A stretch of DNA of 64,000 nt, from the NCBI RefSeq assembly GCF_001679005.1, contig NZ_LXTW01000032.1, positions 1 to 64,000 of the forward strand. Reading direction: 5' to 3'. Below the pieces are notes generated by a model, which saw only the letters and a list, made by a program, of their open reading frames with translations, was not told the origin of the DNA and made no database searches. Shown here in pieces: positions 15,190-25,369 of this stretch. The stretch is from Moraxella nonliquefaciens. Its GTDB lineage: Bacteria; Pseudomonadota; Gammaproteobacteria; Pseudomonadales; Moraxellaceae. The translations under genes and the position numbers were made by a program. Numbering within the stretch: the stretch's first letter is position 1; the number at the start of each line of letters is the position of its first letter.

Positions 15190-17283
15190 ATGAGTACAAT
15201 CCTATTTGAACTTGGCACAGAAGAGTTGCCCCCAAAATCCCTAAAAACCCTACAAAATGCCCTATACGACCATGTCAAAACGGCATTGGGCGAGCAAAAC
15301 ATTGCTTTTGATGACATCAAGGCATTCTCTGCCCCACGCCGTTTGGCACTACTCATCAAAGGCATAAGCGACTATCAGCCCGACCGTACCGAAATCAAAA
15401 AAGGCCCAAATATCAAGGCAGGTTTTGATGCCGATGGTAATCTGTCTCGTGCAGGGCAGGGTTTTTTGCAAGGGCTTAACGCCAATGGTCTAAATCTTAC
15501 AGCAGATGATTTAATCACCATCAGCGATAAAAAAGGTGAATACATCGCTTACGAGCTGACTATTAAGGGAAAAAAAGTTACCGACCTGATGCCAAACCTC
15601 ATCCAAAAGGCACTCGATGATTTGCCGATTGCCAAACGTATGCGTTCTGGGGTGAGCAAGGACGAGTTTGTCCGCCCTGTGCAATGGGTGGTGCTCATGG
15701 CAGACGATACCGTGATTCCTGCACGTATTCAAGGGCATGACACAGGCAGGCAGTCTCGTGGTCATCGCTATCACGCCCCTGATTTTTTTGTGATTGACCA
15801 TGCCGAGCATTATGAAAGCCTGCTTACCGAGCGATTTGTGGTGGCAGATTTTGCCAAACGCCAAGCGGATATTGTCGCCCAGGTGCAAAAACTCTCCGAT
15901 GAGATTGGTGCGACCGCCATTGTCCCTGATGAGTTGCTTGATGAAGTTACCGCCCTTGTGGATTATCCTGTTGCCCTGCGAGCAAGTTTCCCCGAGCGTT
16001 TCTTAGCCGTTCCCCAAGAAGCCCTTATTAGCACCATGCAAGCTGATCAAAAATATTTTTGTCTAACAGATGATAAAGGCAAACTAAAACCCAACTTTAT
16101 CTTTATTAGCAACATTGACAGCAAAGACAAAGAAGCGGTGATTTTGGGCAATGAAAAAGTGGTGCGTCCACGTCTGTCAGATGCTGAGTTTTTCTTTTTA
16201 CAAGACCAAAAACGTCCGCTTACTGACTTTGCCGAAACCCTAAAAACCCGAGTATTTCAAGATAAACTTGGTACAATTTGGGAAAAGGGCGAACGCATTG
16301 CCAAATTATCCGCCTTTATCAGTGAAAATTTGCACTCACATGGCTGGCAGGTATCAACCGATGATGTGGTGCGAGCAGGGATTTTGGCAAAGGCAGATTT
16401 GGCGACCACATTGGTGGGCGAGTTTCCCGAGTTGCAAGGCATTGCAGGGACGTATTATGCTTATAAATCAGGTGAAAAAGCAGAGGTGGCAGAAGCCATT
16501 GGTGAACAATATCTGCCCAAATTTAGTGGTGATGAATTGCCCAAAACACCAATTGGCATCGCTCTTGCCTTGTCCGATCGCATAGATACATTGGTGGGGA
16601 TTTTTGGAATTAACGAAGCTCCAACAGGTTCAAAAGACCCATTTAGCCTAAGACGGGCAAGTATTGGTGTTTTGCGTATTTTGATTAAAAATAAATTACC
16701 GCTAAATCTGGCAAGCCTTGTGGGTGAAGCCATCAAAAATTATGGCAATAAAATTAATAACATGAGCGAAACCTTTAACGCTGTGATGGCATTTGTGAGT
16801 TCACGTTATCGTGCCATGTATACCGAACAAGGGGTGGCGGCAGATACCATTGCAGCGGTGCAAGCGATAAATCCACACATGCCCTTGGATTTTGATGAGC
16901 GTATCCATGCAGTGCAGGCGTTTCGTGCATTACCACAGGCACAAGTACTGGCAGAGAATAACAAACGTGTTGCCAACATTCTTGCCAAAGCTGATGATGT
17001 GGGCGAGAATGTAGAAGAAAATCTTTTGACTGAAACAGCAGAAAAGGCGTTGTATCAGGCGATTTTGAGTGCCAAAGAGACGGTAAAACCCTTACAAGAT
17101 AATGCTGATTATCAAGGGGTATTGACCGCTTTGACCGCCTTGGCAGATCCATTGACCAATTTTTTTGACAACGTCATGGTAAATGCCGATGATGAGAATC
17201 TAAAAAATAACCGCTTATCCTTGCTTGGTCAGGTGCGTATGTTGTTTTTGAGCGTGGCGGATATTGGGGTGCTTCAAGGTTGA
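15190..17283 (+). CDS. glyS: glycine--tRNA ligase beta subunit
   Basis: The 697-residue beta chain that binds tRNA-Gly in the tetrameric enzyme. It begins STILFELGTEELPPKSLKTL, the characteristic start. Further signatures are RPVQWVVLM, FISNIDSKD, RLSDAEFFFLQDQK, LSDRIDTLVGIFGI and GSKDPFSLRRASIGVLRI; the C-terminal anticodon-binding region carries FFDNVMVNADDENLKNNRLS. Usual length. Ribosome site AAAGGTAAACA just upstream of ATG. Confidence 0.97.
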   Translation: MSTILFELGTEELPPKSLKTLQNALYDHVKTALGEQNIAFDDIKAFSAPRRLALLIKGISDYQPDRTEIKKGPNIKAGFDADGNLSRAGQGFLQGLNANGLNLTADDLITISDKKGEYIAYELTIKGKKVTDLMPNLIQKALDDLPIAKRMRSGVSKDEFVRPVQWVVLMADDTVIPARIQGHDTGRQSRGHRYHAPDFFVIDHAEHYESLLTERFVVADFAKRQADIVAQVQKLSDEIGATAIVPDELLDEVTALVDYPVALRASFPERFLAVPQEALISTMQADQKYFCLTDDKGKLKPNFIFISNIDSKDKEAVILGNEKVVRPRLSDAEFFFLQDQKRPLTDFAETLKTRVFQDKLGTIWEKGERIAKLSAFISENLHSHGWQVSTDDVVRAGILAKADLATTLVGEFPELQGIAGTYYAYKSGEKAEVAEAIGEQYLPKFSGDELPKTPIGIALALSDRIDTLVGIFGINEAPTGSKDPFSLRRASIGVLRILIKNKLPLNLASLVGEAIKNYGNKINNMSETFNAVMAFVSSRYRAMYTEQGVAADTIAAVQAINPHMPLDFDERIHAVQAFRALPQAQVLAENNKRVANILAKADDVGENVEENLLTETAEKALYQAILSAKETVKPLQDNADYQGVLTALTALADPLTNFFDNVMVNADDENLKNNRLSLLGQVRMLFLSVADIGVLQG

Positions 17284-17303
17284 ACAATCGTACCAAAAAT
17301 ACC

Positions 17304-17331
17304 AAATCCCATCGTCATGATGGGATTTTTG
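17304..17331 (+). terminator. intrinsic terminator after glyS
   Basis: Stem AAATCCCATC / GATGGGATTT with a 5-base loop and T5 tail, 20 bases after the glyS stop; it may also serve convergent glyA. Confidence 0.8.
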
Positions 17332-17396
17332 TAATGATATAATCAAAAAATCCGCCCATGATGTCATTACAGGACAGGACGGATTTTATGTTGGGG

Positions 17397-18779
17397 TTAT
17401 TTTTGGTTGATTTTGGTCATCGCTTTTTCATAAAACTCATTGAATTTATCTTTGGCGGTGTGAACAAGTTCGCTGTCGGCTTGTTCATCAATCATCTGAC
17501 CAATCTTGCCAAAGAGCTCTTTGGTTTTTGACTTTTGATAAACTGGCAGACGCTCGCAAACTTCGCTTACCTTAACCTTGATATCGCTGATGACCGCTTC
17601 ATCGCCTTTGGCATCTAGGATGTCACACACCCAATTGGCAAGTTCTACGCATTCAGCTTCTTTGAAACCACGAGTGGTAACGGCAGGCGTACCGATGCGG
17701 ATACCGCTTGTTACAAAGGGGGATTTTGGGTCGTTTGGCACAGAGTTTTTGTTTACAGTAATGTGAGCATCGCCAAGCCATTTGTCCGCCTCTTTGCCTG
17801 TGATGCCTTGTTTGATTAGGCTGATGAGCATGAGATGATTTTTAGTGCCACCTGATACCACATCATAGCCACGAGATATGATTGTCTCTGCCATGGCTTT
17901 GGCATTATTGACAACTTGTTGTTGGTATGCTTTATACTCATTACTCATCGCTTCTTTAAAGCATACCGCTTTGGCAGCGATGGCGTGCATGAGTGGCCCG
18001 CCTTGTGTGCCAGGGAAGACGGCTGAGTTGAGTTTTTTCTCAATCTCTTCGTTGGCACGAGCCAAGATAAGACCTGAACGAGGACCACGCAAGGTTTTGT
18101 GTGTGGTGGTTGTTGTTACGTCCGCAATCTGCACGGGGTTCGGGTACACGCCTGCCGCCACAAGCCCTGCAACGTGTGCCATATCTACCATAAGATACGC
18201 ACCAACCTCATCGGCAATCTCACGAAACTTTTGCCAATCCATGACCTGACTGTATGCTGAAAAACCAGCGATGATCATCTTAGGCTTGTGCTTGTGGGCT
18301 AGGCGAGCCACTTCGTCATAATCAACCAAACCCTCATCGTTAACCCCATAATGCACAGCATTGTAAGTCTTGCCAGAGAACGACACGCTTGCTCCATGGG
18401 TTAGGTGTCCGCCATGGGCAAGGCTCATGCCAAGCACAGTATCGCCCGCTTCTAGCAGGGCAAGATAAACGGCGGCGTTGGCATTAGAGCCTGAGTGTGG
18501 TTGTACGTTGGCATAGTCTGCCCCAAACAATTCTTTGGCACGGTCAATGGCAATTTGTTCAATCACATCCACATGTTCACAGCCGCCATAATAGCGTTTA
18601 TTAGGGTAGCCCTCGGCATATTTGTTGGTCAGATTTGAGCCTTGGGCTGCCATGACCGCAGGTGAGCAGTAGTTTTCTGATGCAATCAGCTCAATGTGGT
18701 CTTCTTGACGTGCACCCTCGGCATCAATGGCAGCGGCAATCTCTGGGTCAATGGCGTGCAAGGAGATATCTTTGAACAT
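17397..18779 (-). CDS. glyA: serine hydroxymethyltransferase
   Basis: PLP enzyme interconverting serine and glycine with tetrahydrofolate, the main one-carbon source. Signatures: EDHIELIASENYCSPAVMAA near the start, YPNKRYYGGCEHVD, and the PLP-lysine segment TTTTHKTLRGPRSGLIL. Start ATG 18779 has AAGGA upstream. At 460 residues it is about 40 longer than usual: after the normal end (EVCERLPVYQ) follows a roughly 42-residue charged helical tail (KTKELFGKIGQMIDEQADSE onward). The tail is in frame and codon use does not change abruptly. Convergent with glyQS. Confidence 0.95.
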   Translation of the reverse strand: MFKDISLHAIDPEIAAAIDAEGARQEDHIELIASENYCSPAVMAAQGSNLTNKYAEGYPNKRYYGGCEHVDVIEQIAIDRAKELFGADYANVQPHSGSNANAAVYLALLEAGDTVLGMSLAHGGHLTHGASVSFSGKTYNAVHYGVNDEGLVDYDEVARLAHKHKPKMIIAGFSAYSQVMDWQKFREIADEVGAYLMVDMAHVAGLVAAGVYPNPVQIADVTTTTTHKTLRGPRSGLILARANEEIEKKLNSAVFPGTQGGPLMHAIAAKAVCFKEAMSNEYKAYQQQVVNNAKAMAETIISRGYDVVSGGTKNHLMLISLIKQGITGKEADKWLGDAHITVNKNSVPNDPKSPFVTSGIRIGTPAVTTRGFKEAECVELANWVCDILDAKGDEAVISDIKVKVSEVCERLPVYQKSKTKELFGKIGQMIDEQADSELVHTAKDKFNEFYEKAMTKINQK

Positions 18780-19046
18780 AAAAAATCCTTAGGTTGGAGA
18801 TGAAATGAAAACATGCTAAGTGTATCATATTTTATCCAAATTGGCAGGGGTATTTTGTGGTAAAAATGAATGTCAAATGGCTTTTGATTTTTAAAAGTAA
18901 ATCTTAGCATATCGCCCAGATTGTCAGTGATTGACAAAGATGATTTTTGTTAAATTTATCAATCTTAAAAACAGAGCAAAAAAATCAAGACAAATACATC
19001 GTAATGTGATAGATTGACCCATTTTTATCATTCATGGAGAATGCGT

Positions 19047-20360
19047 ATGCTAACCTTTATTGGGCTTGCAATTATCGTGATAATCGTGGCACTTCTTTTG
19101 ACTGAAAAGGTCTCGCCTATGATTGCGATGGTAATTGTGCCACTCATTGGGGTATTGGTGGCAGGCTTTGACTTAGGTCAAGTCAAAGAGTTTTACAGCG
19201 ATGGCACACGTTCGGTGATACAGATTGTCATCATGTTCATTTTTGCCATTTTATTTTTTGGCATCATGAGTGATGTGGGGCTGTTTCGTCCGCTCATCAA
19301 TGCTTTGGTGAAACTCACTCGTGGTAATATCATCGCTGTTAGCGTGGGTACGGTATTGGTTTCGGTAGTAGCACAGTTAGATGGGGCAGGGGCAACCACG
19401 TTTTTACTTGTTGTGCCTGCACTGTTGCCCTTGTATAAAAAATTACACATGAACCCTTATATGCTGTTTTTGTTATTAGCGGCCAGTGCTGGTGTGATTA
19501 ATATGCTTCCTTGGGGTGGCCCAACGGGGCGTGTGGCAACTGTGTTAGAAATGGATGTCAATGAATTGTATCGCCCATTGTTTGGAGTGCAACTCATTGC
19601 TTTGGCTTATATTATGGCTCTGGCGGTATTTTTGGGTTTACGTGAAAAAAGACGCATCATCAAAGAATTTGGTGTGTTACCTAATGTGAGTGAACTCATC
19701 ACTCCTGCCCAAATGACCGAAGAGGAGGCATATCTTGCTAAACCAAAGCTGTTTTGGGTGAATGTGGTGATATTTATTCTGGCGATGGCGGTGCTATTTT
19801 TGGGTAAACTTCCCTCAGGTTATGTATTCATGATTGCCACGTCGGTGGTGCTACTTATCAATTATCGCAGTCCCAAAGAACAGCTTGAACGCATTAATGC
19901 ACACGCAGGCGGGGCGATTATGATGGCAAGTATTATTTTGGCGGCAGGGACATTTTTGGGGATTTTAAAGGGGTCGGGCATGCTTGATGCCATTGCCAAT
20001 GATTTGGTCAAAATCCTACCAAATGCCATGTTACCATATTTGCACATCATCATTGGCATACTGGGCGTGCCATTGGAGTTGGTGCTTAGTACGGATGCTT
20101 ATTATTTTGGGCTGTTTCCAGTGGTGGAGCAAATCACAAGCCAAGCAGGGGTTGCACCGACATCGGCAGGTTATGCCATGCTTATTGGCAGTATCGTGGG
20201 GACGTTTGTTACACCATTATCCCCTGCATTATGGATGGGTCTTGGGCTTGCCAATTTGTCTATGGGCAAACATATTCGCTATTCGTTCATGTGGATTTGG
20301 GGCTTGTCGCTTGTGATTTTGGCAAGCACGATTATCACTGGCATCATTACTTTGATATAG
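19047..20360 (+). CDS. CitMHS-family citrate/organic-acid transporter
   Basis: A polytopic membrane protein of 437 residues with about 12 helices. It matches the CitMHS family (metal-citrate:proton symporters) by GLAIIVIIVALLLTEKVSPM at the start, QLDGAGATTFLLVVPALLPL, LPWGGPTGR and the second half STDAYYFGLFPVV. I start it at ATG 19047, with GGAGA 8 bases upstream, rather than at a TTG 33 bases earlier. Substrate is inferred from the family; it could be citrate or another di/tricarboxylate. Confidence 0.85.
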   Translation: MLTFIGLAIIVIIVALLLTEKVSPMIAMVIVPLIGVLVAGFDLGQVKEFYSDGTRSVIQIVIMFIFAILFFGIMSDVGLFRPLINALVKLTRGNIIAVSVGTVLVSVVAQLDGAGATTFLLVVPALLPLYKKLHMNPYMLFLLLAASAGVINMLPWGGPTGRVATVLEMDVNELYRPLFGVQLIALAYIMALAVFLGLREKRRIIKEFGVLPNVSELITPAQMTEEEAYLAKPKLFWVNVVIFILAMAVLFLGKLPSGYVFMIATSVVLLINYRSPKEQLERINAHAGGAIMMASIILAAGTFLGILKGSGMLDAIANDLVKILPNAMLPYLHIIIGILGVPLELVLSTDAYYFGLFPVVEQITSQAGVAPTSAGYAMLIGSIVGTFVTPLSPALWMGLGLANLSMGKHIRYSFMWIWGLSLVILASTIITGIITLI

Positions 20361-20386
20361 CCCTGATACAACAACAAAAAACCAAG

Positions 20387-20428
20387 CAAAACCGCTCAAT
20401 GCCATGGGGTCATTTGGCGGTTTTTGCT
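20387..20428. terminator. bidirectional terminator between transporter and ubiC
   Basis: Stem AAACCGC / GCGGTTT with an added inner pairing (AATG/CATT) and T5 on the right, in the 68-base convergent gap. Confidence 0.7.
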
Positions 20429-20887
20429 TTATCTAAAATCGGTCAAAAAAATCTCTTGCACCAACACCGCTCTCCCATGCCAGTCATAGACCGTATTTCG
20501 CCCCCAATGCTTGCGTTGATTGTCAAAAAAATAAGTACGGATATGAGGCAGGTGTCTTTTGTTTTTAAACATGACATAGCCTATGGGCGTGCTTTTTAAA
20601 TGGCGTAGACGTTTGGCATTGCCGACAAGGCTTGTCAAGGCAAACACACTTTTGGCACACACCCACGCTTTGTCATCATTGCCAAACAATTGCACTTCAC
20701 GCACCCATGCGATGGTAGGGCGATGGATGGGCAGTCCCAATAACTTTTTGGTGCTAAAATCAATCAACTGATGACCTTCACGCATCACACTCACACGCAC
20801 CGCTTGCCCTGCTCGCTGTTCTAACAAGGCGGTAAGCGAACCGTGAGAGTAGAGATAAGGGGCTAAGGTAGCAGGTGGTGTCATCAT
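20429..20887 (-). CDS. ubiC: chorismate lyase
   Basis: Converts chorismate to 4-hydroxybenzoate and pyruvate, the first committed step of ubiquinone synthesis. About 152 residues from ATG 20887; a longer frame back to 20932 is possible but adds an unconserved leader. Motifs: SHGSLTALLEQRAG near the start, MREGHQLIDF, AWVREVQLFG and the C-terminal GRAVLVQEIFL containing the conserved Glu. No other ubi genes adjoin, but ubiB and ubiE lie at the right end of the window. Confidence 0.88.
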   Translation of the reverse strand: MMTPPATLAPYLYSHGSLTALLEQRAGQAVRVSVMREGHQLIDFSTKKLLGLPIHRPTIAWVREVQLFGNDDKAWVCAKSVFALTSLVGNAKRLRHLKSTPIGYVMFKNKRHLPHIRTYFFDNQRKHWGRNTVYDWHGRAVLVQEIFLTDFR

Positions 20888-21311
20888 GATGAATTTGTAT
20901 AAAATTTGGCAAATTTTAGCATAAAATGACAAATATGGGGATAAGTTGGGGCAATTTTTGAGACATTTTGTTACAATTTGGCAAATTTTTCAAAAAATTT
21001 TTATAAAGAAATAAAACATCATCATGAGCTAAGTCTGTATCACCCATTTGATAAAATACCCTACTTTTCAAAGGGTTATCACGATGCTTATCTCAATTAT
21101 CATCAATTTTTGTAATGAAAAAGATGACATCATTTTTTTAAAAAATAGTCATAATTTAAGCAGGCTATTGGATAAATGCCAATTTTTTAGGTATGCTAGG
21201 CACATGAAAAACAAGCAGTGCAGATGGTTTTGTATTGTTTTTTTTATCGGTTGGCAATTTTGCCATGCTCTTAAACCCAGAACCCATCATGAACTTATAA
21301 GGAAAATTATC

Positions 21312-22910
21312 ATGACCTACCAATCAGCCCTAGAACATGTTCGCTCTGTTAAAGCCAAATTAGGTAATCATTGGAACGCCATCCGTCCAGAAGATGCCGC
21401 TCGTATGGTTGTCCAAAACCGTTTTAAAACAGGTCTTGATATCGCCAAATACACCGCAAGCATCATGCGTCGTGATATGGCAGAGTATGATGCTGATAAC
21501 TCAAAATACACCCAATCCCTTGGCTGTTGGCATGGATTTATCGCCCAGCAAAAGATGATTGCCAACAAAAAATACTTTGGCACTACCAGCAAACGCTACA
21601 TCTACCTATCAGGTTGGATGGTTGCCGCATTGCGTTCTGAATTTGGCCCATTGCCTGACCAATCCATGCATGAAAAAACCGCCGTGCCAAAACTCATTGA
21701 AGAGATTTACACTTTTCTTCGTCAAGCAGATGCCAAAGAGCTAAATGACTTATTCCGTGCCTTACAAAAAGCTGAAACAGCAGGCGATGAGGCAAAGGTC
21801 AAAGAAATTGAAGCGAAAATTGACAATTTTGAAACCCATGTTGTGCCAATCATCGCTGACATTGATGCAGGTTTTGGTAACGAAGAAGCAACCTATTTAT
21901 TAACCAAACAAATGATTGAAGCGGGTGCTTGTGCCATTCAAATTGAAAATCAGGTGTCAGATGCTAAGCAATGTGGACATCAAGCAGGCAAAGTAACTGT
22001 ACCACACGAAGATTTTTTGGCAAAAATTAACGCCGTGCGTTATGCCTTCTTAGAGCTTGGCGTAGATGAGGGCGTGATTGTGGCTCGTACCGACTCAGAG
22101 GGTGCTGATTTGACCCAAAAAATCCCAGTCAGCCGTGAAGCGGGTGATTTGGCGAGTAAATACATCAGCTATTTACAGACCACCGAGATTGACATCAGTG
22201 AAGCCAAAGAAGATGAAATTCTTATCAAGCGTAACGGCAAGCTACACCGCCCAACTCGTCTGCCATCAGGACTATATCAATTCCGTGAAGGCACGCAGCA
22301 TGAGCGTGTGGTGTTAGATTGTGTCACATCGCTACAAAACGGTGCGGACATGATTTGGATTGAGACCCCAACCCCAGATGTGGCAGGCATTGCAAGTTTT
22401 GTCAATGACATCAAAAAACAAGTACCAGATGCCAAACTGGTATATAACAATTCACCATCGTTTAACTGGACCATCAATTTTCGCCAGCAAGCCTATGACC
22501 GCTGGGCGGATGAAGGTCGTGATTTATCAGGCTATGACCGTGATAAGCTCATGGATGCTCAATATGATGACAGTGAGCTTGCTTGTGAGGCTGATGAAAA
22601 AATCCGTACTTTCCAAGCGGACGCTGCCCGTGAAGCAGGGGTTTTTCACCATCTCATCACATTGCCCACTTATCACACAGCAGCACTATCAACGCATGAG
22701 CTTGCCAAAGGCTACTTTGGTGATGAGGGCATGCTTGCTTATGTCGCTGGTGTGCAGCGTAAAGAGATTCGTGATGGTATCGCTTGCGTGAAACACCAAG
22801 CCATGGCAGGCTCTGACATTGGCGATGACCACAAAGAGATTTTCTCTGGTGAAAATGCCCTAAAAGCAGGTGATGCAAGTAAAAACACCATGAACCAATT
22901 TGGCGGTTAA
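21312..22910 (+). CDS. aceA: isocitrate lyase
   Basis: Glyoxylate-shunt enzyme cleaving isocitrate to glyoxylate and succinate. ATG 21312 has AAGGAAAATTATC upstream and gives a 532-residue protein, matching the long AceA form of Acinetobacter and Pseudomonas; the open frame runs 88 codons further upstream but that part looks non-coding. Motifs: LGCWHGFIAQQKM, PIIADIDAGFGNEEATYLL and the active-site region around KQCGHQAGK. Malate synthase follows 144 bases on. Confidence 0.96.
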   Translation: MTYQSALEHVRSVKAKLGNHWNAIRPEDAARMVVQNRFKTGLDIAKYTASIMRRDMAEYDADNSKYTQSLGCWHGFIAQQKMIANKKYFGTTSKRYIYLSGWMVAALRSEFGPLPDQSMHEKTAVPKLIEEIYTFLRQADAKELNDLFRALQKAETAGDEAKVKEIEAKIDNFETHVVPIIADIDAGFGNEEATYLLTKQMIEAGACAIQIENQVSDAKQCGHQAGKVTVPHEDFLAKINAVRYAFLELGVDEGVIVARTDSEGADLTQKIPVSREAGDLASKYISYLQTTEIDISEAKEDEILIKRNGKLHRPTRLPSGLYQFREGTQHERVVLDCVTSLQNGADMIWIETPTPDVAGIASFVNDIKKQVPDAKLVYNNSPSFNWTINFRQQAYDRWADEGRDLSGYDRDKLMDAQYDDSELACEADEKIRTFQADAAREAGVFHHLITLPTYHTAALSTHELAKGYFGDEGMLAYVAGVQRKEIRDGIACVKHQAMAGSDIGDDHKEIFSGENALKAGDASKNTMNQFGG

Positions 22911-22926
22911 TACCCATCAAATAAAC

Positions 22927-22965
22927 AAACGGTGTTTTGCTGTTAAGGCACAACACCGTTTTTAT
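22927..22965 (+). terminator. intrinsic terminator after aceA
   Basis: Stem AAACGGTGTT / AACACCGTTT, 15-base loop, T5 tail, 17 bases after the aceA stop. Confidence 0.85.
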
Positions 22966-23054
22966 TTAAAATTTCAAGACATTGTTTCAGGGTATTTTGG
23001 CATATAAAGTACAGAGCATGCCCCAATATCTCAAATTATTTTAAGGACAAAATT

Positions 23055-25217
23055 ATGACCACCCAACGCATCATCAAAGGCTCGCTTGCCATTGACAAGA
23101 TTTTATTTGATTTTATTGAAAATGAAGCCCTGCCTATCGCCAAACTTGACAGTGATACTTATTGGAGAAATTTTGAGCAAGTTGTGCTTGACTTGACCCC
23201 AAAAAACAAAGCCTTGCTTGCCCATCGTGAGAAATTGCAAGCCCAGATTGACAATTGGCACAAAAATCATGTTTATGAGCTGGGTGCGTATAAGCAATTT
23301 TTAAGCGATATCGGCTATCTTGAACCCGAGGTTGCAGATTTTACCATCACCACCGAAAATGTCGATGAGGAGATTGCCACCATGGCAGGGCCACAGCTTG
23401 TCGTGCCTGTGCGTAATGCTCGCTATTGCCTAAATGCTGCCAATGCACGCTGGGGTTCGCTTTATGATGCGTTGTATGGTTTTGATGTCATCGCCGAAAC
23501 AGATGGCGCTGAAAAGGGCAAGGCGTATAACCCTGTGCGTGGGGCGAAAGTGGTGGCATTTGCCAAAAATTTCCTTGATGAAACTTTCCCCTTGATGGAC
23601 GGCTTGCATGCTGATGTCACATCTTATGCCATAAAAGACGGTCAATTATCTGCCAATATGGGCAAATTTTGGACCACTTTAACCGAAAATAAAGTGGTCG
23701 GCTATAATGGCACGCCTGACAATCCGAGCGAAATCATATTAAAAAACAACGGCTTGCATGTCATTATCCAAATTGACCCAAATAGCCCAATTGGTAAAGA
23801 TGACAAAGCAGGGGTTAAGGATGTACTGCTAGAATCTGCTGTTACCACCATTCAAGACTTAGAAGACTCAGTCGCCGCGGTGGACGCTGAGGAGAAAGTT
23901 GAGGGTTATCGCAACTGGCTGGGTCTTATGAAAGGCGATTTGTCTGAGACCTTAGAAAAAAATGGCAAAACCATCACCCGTACGCTAAATGCTGACCGCA
24001 CTTATACCGACCTAAATGGCAACATCCAAACTCTGCATGGGCGTTCACTCATGCTGCTTCGTAATGTGGGGCATTTGATGACAAATCCTGCCATCTTGGT
24101 CAATGGCGAGGAGATTTTTGAAGGGATGATGGACGCACTTATCACGCCCATGCTCTGTGCCATTGACATTCGTGGTGAAAATAGCTTGCGTAACTCTCGT
24201 ACAGGTTCAATGTATATTGTCAAGCCAAAAATGCATGGTTCACAAGAGGTGGCGTTTGCTGTGGAGCTGTTCTCTTGTGCCGAAGAAGCCATTGGCTTGC
24301 CCAAAAACAGCCTAAAAATGGGCATCATGGATGAAGAGCGTAGAACCTCTGCCAACCTAAAAAACTGTATCGCCCAAGCACCAGAGCGGACGATTTTTAT
24401 TAACACAGGCTTTATGGACAGAACAGGCGATGAGATTCACACCGCCATGCATGCAGGGGCATTTGTGCGTAAGGGTGAGATTAAAGAGCAAATCTGGTTT
24501 CATGCCTATGAAAAACGCAATGTCTTAATCGGTCTTAATGCAGGACTGCGTGGTAAGGCTCAAATTGGTAAAGGCATGTGGCCAAAGCCTGATGAGCTTG
24601 CCGATATGTATCGCACCAAAATTGAGCATCCACAAGCTGGGGCAAGCTGTGCATGGGTGCCATCGCCAAGCGGGGCGGTGATTCATGCCATCCATTATCA
24701 CAAATGCAATGTTACAAAACGCCAAGAAGAATTGGCACACCTTGCCATACCAAGTCTTGATGATTTATTGACCATTGCCCTTGCCACCGATACCAATTGG
24801 ACAGCAGAACAAAAACGCCGTGAACTTGAAAACAACTGCCAAGGTATCTTAGGTTATGTGGTGCGTTGGGTTGATTTGGGCGTGGGTTGCTCCAAAGTAC
24901 CTGATATCAATGATGTGGGACTGATGGAAGACCGTGCCACTTTGCGTATCTCCTCTCAGCATGTCGCCAACTGGCTGGTTCATGGCATTGTAACCGCCGA
25001 TGAGGTGTGGGATGCCCTAAGACGCATGGCAAAAGTTGTTGATGAACAAAACGCATCCGACCCCGCCTATCGCCCAATGTCATCTGACTTTGATAACAAC
25101 ATTGCCTTTCAAACCGCCGCCGAGCTTATCTTTAAAGGGGCAACCGAACCATCTGGCTACACCGAACCGCTACTACACAAGGCAAGATTGAAACTAAAAG
25201 GTTATCAAGGCGACTGA
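23055..25217 (+). CDS. glcB: malate synthase G
   Basis: Condenses glyoxylate with acetyl-CoA to malate, the second glyoxylate-shunt step. The 720-residue monomeric G isoform: ALPIAKLDSDTYWRNFEQVV near the start, TIQDLEDSVAAVDAEEKVEG, HGRSLMLLRNVGHLM, FINTGFMDRTGDEIHTAMHA and WVPSPSGAVIHAIHYHKCNV, with the catalytic Arg/Asp regions present. Ribosome site AAGGACAAAATT. Separate transcription from aceA is likely because a terminator lies between. Confidence 0.96.
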   Translation: MTTQRIIKGSLAIDKILFDFIENEALPIAKLDSDTYWRNFEQVVLDLTPKNKALLAHREKLQAQIDNWHKNHVYELGAYKQFLSDIGYLEPEVADFTITTENVDEEIATMAGPQLVVPVRNARYCLNAANARWGSLYDALYGFDVIAETDGAEKGKAYNPVRGAKVVAFAKNFLDETFPLMDGLHADVTSYAIKDGQLSANMGKFWTTLTENKVVGYNGTPDNPSEIILKNNGLHVIIQIDPNSPIGKDDKAGVKDVLLESAVTTIQDLEDSVAAVDAEEKVEGYRNWLGLMKGDLSETLEKNGKTITRTLNADRTYTDLNGNIQTLHGRSLMLLRNVGHLMTNPAILVNGEEIFEGMMDALITPMLCAIDIRGENSLRNSRTGSMYIVKPKMHGSQEVAFAVELFSCAEEAIGLPKNSLKMGIMDEERRTSANLKNCIAQAPERTIFINTGFMDRTGDEIHTAMHAGAFVRKGEIKEQIWFHAYEKRNVLIGLNAGLRGKAQIGKGMWPKPDELADMYRTKIEHPQAGASCAWVPSPSGAVIHAIHYHKCNVTKRQEELAHLAIPSLDDLLTIALATDTNWTAEQKRRELENNCQGILGYVVRWVDLGVGCSKVPDINDVGLMEDRATLRISSQHVANWLVHGIVTADEVWDALRRMAKVVDEQNASDPAYRPMSSDFDNNIAFQTAAELIFKGATEPSGYTEPLLHKARLKLKGYQGD

Positions 25218-25238
25218 TAAGCTGATGAATGCTAAAAT

Positions 25239-25274
25239 AAAACCCCAAAGGTGAGATGGCAGACTTTTGGGGGT
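25239..25274 (+). terminator. possible terminator after glcB
   Basis: CCCCAAAGG ... CTTTTGGGGG hairpin, 20 bases after the stop; the T-run comes late, so weaker support. Confidence 0.45.
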
Positions 25275-25369
25275 GGCAAGTTTTTTGGTAAAATCATGTT
25301 GGATAAAAACAGCCGTCTACAATCCATCCAAATCCATTTTATGATACAGTATGCCCATCCTTGATGGTA

